Shown: in pieces, positions 60,796 through 64,000 of the stretch
Layout: the number at the start of each line of letters is the position of its first letter
How positions within the stretch are numbered: the first letter of the stretch is position 1
Assembly (NCBI GenBank): GCA_030653545.1
Contig: JAURZE010000026.1
Span: forward strand, 310,001 to 374,000
Direction of reading: 5' to 3'
Length of the DNA stretch: 64,000 nt
Source: Nitrospira sp.
Lineage (GTDB): Bacteria > Nitrospirota > Nitrospiria > Nitrospirales > Nitrospiraceae
Notes under the pieces: model-generated
What the model was told of the DNA's origin: nothing
Database searches by the model: none
Seen by the model: only the letters and a program-made list of their open reading frames with translations
Made by a program: the position numbers and the translations under genes

Positions 60796-61880
60796 CGAGC
60801 ACCTTCTCCTCGCAGAATGACTCGTATTGTCTCAAGCAGAATGCGGAGATCCAACCGCAGGGAGAGGTACTTCACATAATAGAGATCATACTGCAACTTG
60901 ATATGGGAGTCTTCCGCCGAAGCCCCGTACCGAAATTGAGTCTGAGCCCATCCGGTAATCCCCGGTCGAACGACATGCCGGAGATCATAAAATGGGATGA
61001 CCGATCTCAATTCCTGAACGAAGACCGGTCGTTCAGGACGTGGCCCCACTAGACTCATCTCGCCATGAATCACGTTGATGAGCTGCGGCAATTCATCGAG
61101 TCTCCACTTCCGCAAATACCACCCCACCCGTGAGATTCTGGGATCCCGCTCCGATGTCCACCTGGCGCCCCCTTTTTCCGCATCCGTAAACATGGAGCGA
61201 AATTTCCAGATCATATAAGGCTGAGCGCGAAGGCCGACCCGCACCTGCCGGTAGAACATCGGCCCAGGAGAATCCAGCTTGATCAGTATTCCAATCACAG
61301 CCAACAGGGGAAGGATGAGTGCAAGACCTATCGAGGCAATCAGCAGATCGATCGATCGTTTCATCGTTCTGACGACGATGCCTCGCTTAAATTCCCTGGA
61401 GAAAATGATTGCGCTCGGTTTCAAGTCATCGATTGAAAGCCGCCCAGACTCTTCTTCATAGAGATGATTTCCATCCCAGATGTCGACCCCCATCCCCTTC
61501 AAATCCAGCAATACTTGGACGGGAAGTACGGCCCGGCGATCCTCCAAGCAGACCGCGATCGTATCGACACGATCGCGTTCAACCACCGAAAGGAGTTGGT
61601 CTATGGTCCCTAGAATCTTCACGCCGGATAACTCTGCACCGACTTGCGCGTTTTCCTTGGCGAGAAAACCAATGACATCCGTAAACACTCTGCTCCTCGA
61701 TACAAGTACCGAGCACAGATTGTTCGCCAGTGACCCAACCCCTAAAATCAGGATGCGCCTCCGAGCCCCAGGCACCCTAAAGATTGCCTTAGGAGCATGA
61801 TCGACGGGCAAGATCACCAGTTTCTCCGTGCGTGATCTATCTGAGTTGGGTACGGTGAGGTTCATAGACCTTATTGCCAT
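60792..61880 (-). CDS. Undecaprenyl-phosphate sugar transferase lacking the N-terminal helices
   Basis: 362 residues. The C-terminal bacterial sugar transferase domain (PF02397) starts at about residue 165 with KRSIDLLIASIGLALILPLLAVIG as its only clear membrane helix. PMFYRQVRVGLRAQPYMIWKFRSM, RWRLDELPQLINVIHGEMSLVGPRPERP and RPGITGWAQ follow. Before it lies the CoA-binding-like domain (RRILILGVGSLANNL). The four to five helices normally preceding it are absent, so the protein is 100 or more residues shorter than usual TIGR03013 members. It would start the repeat by moving a sugar-1-phosphate to undecaprenyl phosphate. ATG 61865 is an alternative start. Confidence 0.87.
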   Translation of the reverse strand: MAIRSMNLTVPNSDRSRTEKLVILPVDHAPKAIFRVPGARRRILILGVGSLANNLCSVLVSRSRVFTDVIGFLAKENAQVGAELSGVKILGTIDQLLSVVERDRVDTIAVCLEDRRAVLPVQVLLDLKGMGVDIWDGNHLYEEESGRLSIDDLKPSAIIFSREFKRGIVVRTMKRSIDLLIASIGLALILPLLAVIGILIKLDSPGPMFYRQVRVGLRAQPYMIWKFRSMFTDAEKGGARWTSERDPRISRVGWYLRKWRLDELPQLINVIHGEMSLVGPRPERPVFVQELRSVIPFYDLRHVVRPGITGWAQTQFRYGASAEDSHIKLQYDLYYVKYLSLRLDLRILLETIRVILRGEGAR

Positions 61881-64000
61881 AGCTATAGTATGAATACGGC
61901 GAATCTTGCTCTTCCACTCCGTTCAGGATCACTCCCATCGCCCGCTCTTGCCCCACCATTTTCATGGCACTCATGACGGCATCGCGAGGAGTGCTGCGGG
62001 CGCGAATCACCTGCGCCACAACGTCTGCCATTCTCACAATCAACAGGGACTCGGCGACGGGCAATAAGGGTGGCGCATCGAGCACAATGCATTCAAACTT
62101 TTCACGCAAATTACTAATGAGCTTGGACAGCCGATCCACGTGAGTTAAGGCCGCGATTCCAGATTGGATAATACCGGCAGGAAGGATCCAGACCCCTAGC
62201 TGTTCATGATACTCAAGACATTCCTCAAACTGCTTTTCTCCGAGTAGTACTTCACTCAATCCCACGCCCAGTTCCATCCCGGCATAGGCATGCACCATTG
62301 GGCGTTTCAAGTCACAGTCCACCAATACCGTCTTCTTATTCAGATCTCTGGCAAAGACATGGGCGAGATTGAGGGCGGTGGACGTCTTTCCTTCTCCCAT
62401 CAGCGCACTCGCCATAACGATCACGGTGCTTTCCTGCTGGCCTGCCATCAATCCAATTCGTGTTGCCGCGACTCGATACTGCTCTGCGACCGCAGACCTT
62501 GGATACCACATCGCGACGAGTTCCGGCCCTACCGAAACCTGCCCACGCTCAGCCAGGGGGCCTCCGTTCGCGACGAGCAGTCCTTCTTTCCGCCCACCTG
62601 GCAGGGCCAGCAACCGGTCCTTACGGCGAGCTGTTTCTGCCGTCAGTTTCGCTCCCCCCGGCCAAGCCGACTCAAAATGAGAGATTACCGCAAAGACAGG
62701 CAAGCCCAGCGTCACTTCGATTTCTTCGGCAGATACGAACCCCCGTCGAAGCATTTCAATGCCGATCGCGCTGCCGAATCCGAGTGCACAGCCTGCAGCC
62801 AAGCCTCCCAACATGACCATGATCAGATTCGGCTTCTCCGGCCATGTGGGCAGACTGGCAGGCTCCACGATGCGCATCTGCGTACCTTGCCGCTTCGTCT
62901 CGAGATCTCCGGCCATGCCAACCGTCAATTTCTTTTCCAGAAGCGACTGATAATTTTTCTGGAGATTGTCGTAGTCCCGTTGGATGGACATGAGTTCTTG
63001 CTGATGGACCGTGGTGCCTTCGATTCGCGACTCATACTTTCTAATATCCGAGGTGATGCGAGCTTGCCTGAGACGGAGTAATTCCTGCTCACGCAATAAG
63101 TCGTCCCGCTGCTTGAGCAATTCGGATTTATATGGATCGACGGGTTTGCGCTTCGGCTTCTTCGGCCCGTCGATTTCGGCCACCTCAGGCTCGATATACA
63201 GCGCGATATACTCCTCTGTCGTCATGGCTTGAATCTGGCTCAACTCATTCTTTACCCGGGCGACGTCCGGATAGGTCTCCTTGTACATTGACCGATAGCC
63301 GGCCAATGTCCTCTCCAATTCCCGTATCTTCATTAACCGGGGATCTTTTTCGGCTCGTTTTGGACTTACATCACTGGAAGGATCCTCATACTCTCTGATT
63401 GCCTTGTCGACGGATTCGAGGCGAAGATTCAGGGTCTTATCCATCTCTTGCTGCGCCGTCATCTCGTTCTCTAGCCGATCAATGGCTCGCATATTGGAAT
63501 CCATTTGTTCAGGCAACTGGCCGAGATGAGACTGTTTGAACTGCGCGATAGCCCGCTCTTTGATTTCCAGTTGCCCCTTTAGGCCGTCCAATTCGTGCTG
63601 CAAGAATTCCGTCGAACTCTGAGCAATCGCCGTCCTCGTCTTTGTATTTTCCTGAATGAAGAGGTCGGCGAATCTTGCCGTCACCGCTTTTGCGATCAAC
63701 GGATCCGCATCTGAAAAAGAGACTTTCAAAAGACCGCTGCCTTGCGACTCGATTTTCACAAGCTGTCTCAGGCCCGATGCGACACTATTGTCCATGGCCG
63801 GCGTCGCGTTCTCTTTATAGTAGCCGTACAGATGAAACTCCTCTGCTACTTGCGTCAACAAATCCTGCCGATATAAGACTTCTTTGAGCGCATCAATGCG
63901 TGTCCCCATTGCAAGATCCGGCCGATTCGCGTCCCCGCCCGATTCCGGGGCATCGACACCCTTTATGCCCCGCACCTTCTGTTCTTGATAGTAGAGCAGG
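61837..64000 (-). CDS. Polysaccharide co-polymerase / BY-kinase (Wzc-like), 5' end outside the window
   Basis: About 720 residues are visible; the frame is open to the window edge, so the N-terminus with the first membrane helix is missing. A long coiled-coil-rich periplasmic part (residues about 110-380: QLEIKERAIAQFKQ, LLKQRDDLLREQELLRLRQ) is followed by TWPEKPNLIMVMLGGLAAG, the Pro-rich second helix. The kinase has MGEGKTSTALNLA (Walker A), TVLVDCDLKRP (Walker A') and CIVLDAPPLLPVAES (Walker B). A C-terminal Tyr cluster (YSYYSYGNKVY) would be autophosphorylated. It controls chain length together with the phosphatase at 13419. It overlaps the sugar transferase by 44 bp. Confidence 0.88.
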   Translation of the reverse strand, partial: LLYYQEQKVRGIKGVDAPESGGDANRPDLAMGTRIDALKEVLYRQDLLTQVAEEFHLYGYYKENATPAMDNSVASGLRQLVKIESQGSGLLKVSFSDADPLIAKAVTARFADLFIQENTKTRTAIAQSSTEFLQHELDGLKGQLEIKERAIAQFKQSHLGQLPEQMDSNMRAIDRLENEMTAQQEMDKTLNLRLESVDKAIREYEDPSSDVSPKRAEKDPRLMKIRELERTLAGYRSMYKETYPDVARVKNELSQIQAMTTEEYIALYIEPEVAEIDGPKKPKRKPVDPYKSELLKQRDDLLREQELLRLRQARITSDIRKYESRIEGTTVHQQELMSIQRDYDNLQKNYQSLLEKKLTVGMAGDLETKRQGTQMRIVEPASLPTWPEKPNLIMVMLGGLAAGCALGFGSAIGIEMLRRGFVSAEEIEVTLGLPVFAVISHFESAWPGGAKLTAETARRKDRLLALPGGRKEGLLVANGGPLAERGQVSVGPELVAMWYPRSAVAEQYRVAATRIGLMAGQQESTVIVMASALMGEGKTSTALNLAHVFARDLNKKTVLVDCDLKRPMVHAYAGMELGVGLSEVLLGEKQFEECLEYHEQLGVWILPAGIIQSGIAALTHVDRLSKLISNLREKFECIVLDAPPLLPVAESLLIVRMADVVAQVIRARSTPRDAVMSAMKMVGQERAMGVILNGVEEQDSPYSYYSYGNKVYEPHRTQLR

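Overview
The window is almost entirely one very large extracellular-polysaccharide locus of a Gram-negative bacterium. About 48 protein genes lie head to tail on the minus strand, many with 1-4 bp stop/start overlaps (ATGA, TGATG, TAGTG). Only the first two genes, at the left edge, are on the plus strand. Many proteins resemble the XrtA (exosortase A)-associated EPS families: a DUF3473 deacetylase, a TIGR03013-like sugar transferase, a FemAB-like protein, TIGR03087-like glycosyltransferases and an XrtA-type amidotransferase. This, the moderately GC-rich sequence and a palindromic intergenic repeat that looks familiar from Nitrospira point to Nitrospirota. That assignment comes from recognition, not from a search. 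I saw no rRNA, tRNA, CRISPR array, transposase or phage gene.

Layout in the direction of minus-strand transcription (right to left). 64.0-59.9 kb is an initiation and control module: a chain-length/BY-kinase protein cut by the window edge, an undecaprenyl-phosphate sugar transferase and a DUF3473 deacetylase. 59.7-57.5 kb holds a Wzm/Wzt-type ABC exporter. 57.3-49.2 kb is a nucleotide-sugar block: glucose-1-phosphate cytidylyltransferase, UXS-like SDR, UDP-glucose dehydrogenase, TylCIII-type C-methyltransferase, DUF4910 aminopeptidase-like protein, ATP-grasp-like protein and a reductase-type SDR. 49.2-43.0 kb carries a duplicated module of a beta-propeller (GINT1_N-like) protein plus an unusual GT4, with an SGNH protein. 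42.8-38.5 kb is an acyl cassette: serine-acetyltransferase-like protein, FkbH, ACP and a hotdog-SDR fusion.

38.2-26.6 kb contains a GT2, a second asparagine-synthase-like amidotransferase, five GT4 enzymes, a second SGNH protein and a truncated GT2. 26.6-22.0 kb holds a NodU/SxtI-type carbamoyltransferase, a UXS-like SDR and an AlgD-type dehydrogenase. 22.0-16.4 kb has a GT4, FemAB, a DegT aminotransferase, a GT2 and the small membrane proteins SxtJ and DUF5989. 16.4-2.2 kb has a NodB deacetylase, an ATP-grasp enzyme, a low-molecular-weight tyrosine phosphatase, two GT4s around an O-antigen-ligase/Wzy-like protein, a Gfo/Idh-epimerase fusion, an FkbM methyltransferase, another GT4, an XrtA-type amidotransferase and an acyltransferase 3.

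Taken together, the genes could activate and modify several sugars (uronic acid, pentose, possibly a branched deoxysugar, aminosugar), assemble a complex repeat with about eleven GT4 and two intact GT2 enzymes, decorate it (acyl, carbamoyl, methyl, deacetyl) and export it. Export would involve the ABC transporter and/or the Wzy/BY-kinase route, with length control by the kinase/phosphatase pair. The two plus-strand genes encode secreted concanavalin-fold proteins that might bind or cut the product. The most unusual parts are the FkbH-ACP-hotdog/SDR cassette, the duplicated beta-propeller/GT module, the separation of SxtJ/DUF5989 from their usual carbamoyltransferase partner, and a 120 bp palindromic repeat in the block that separates them.
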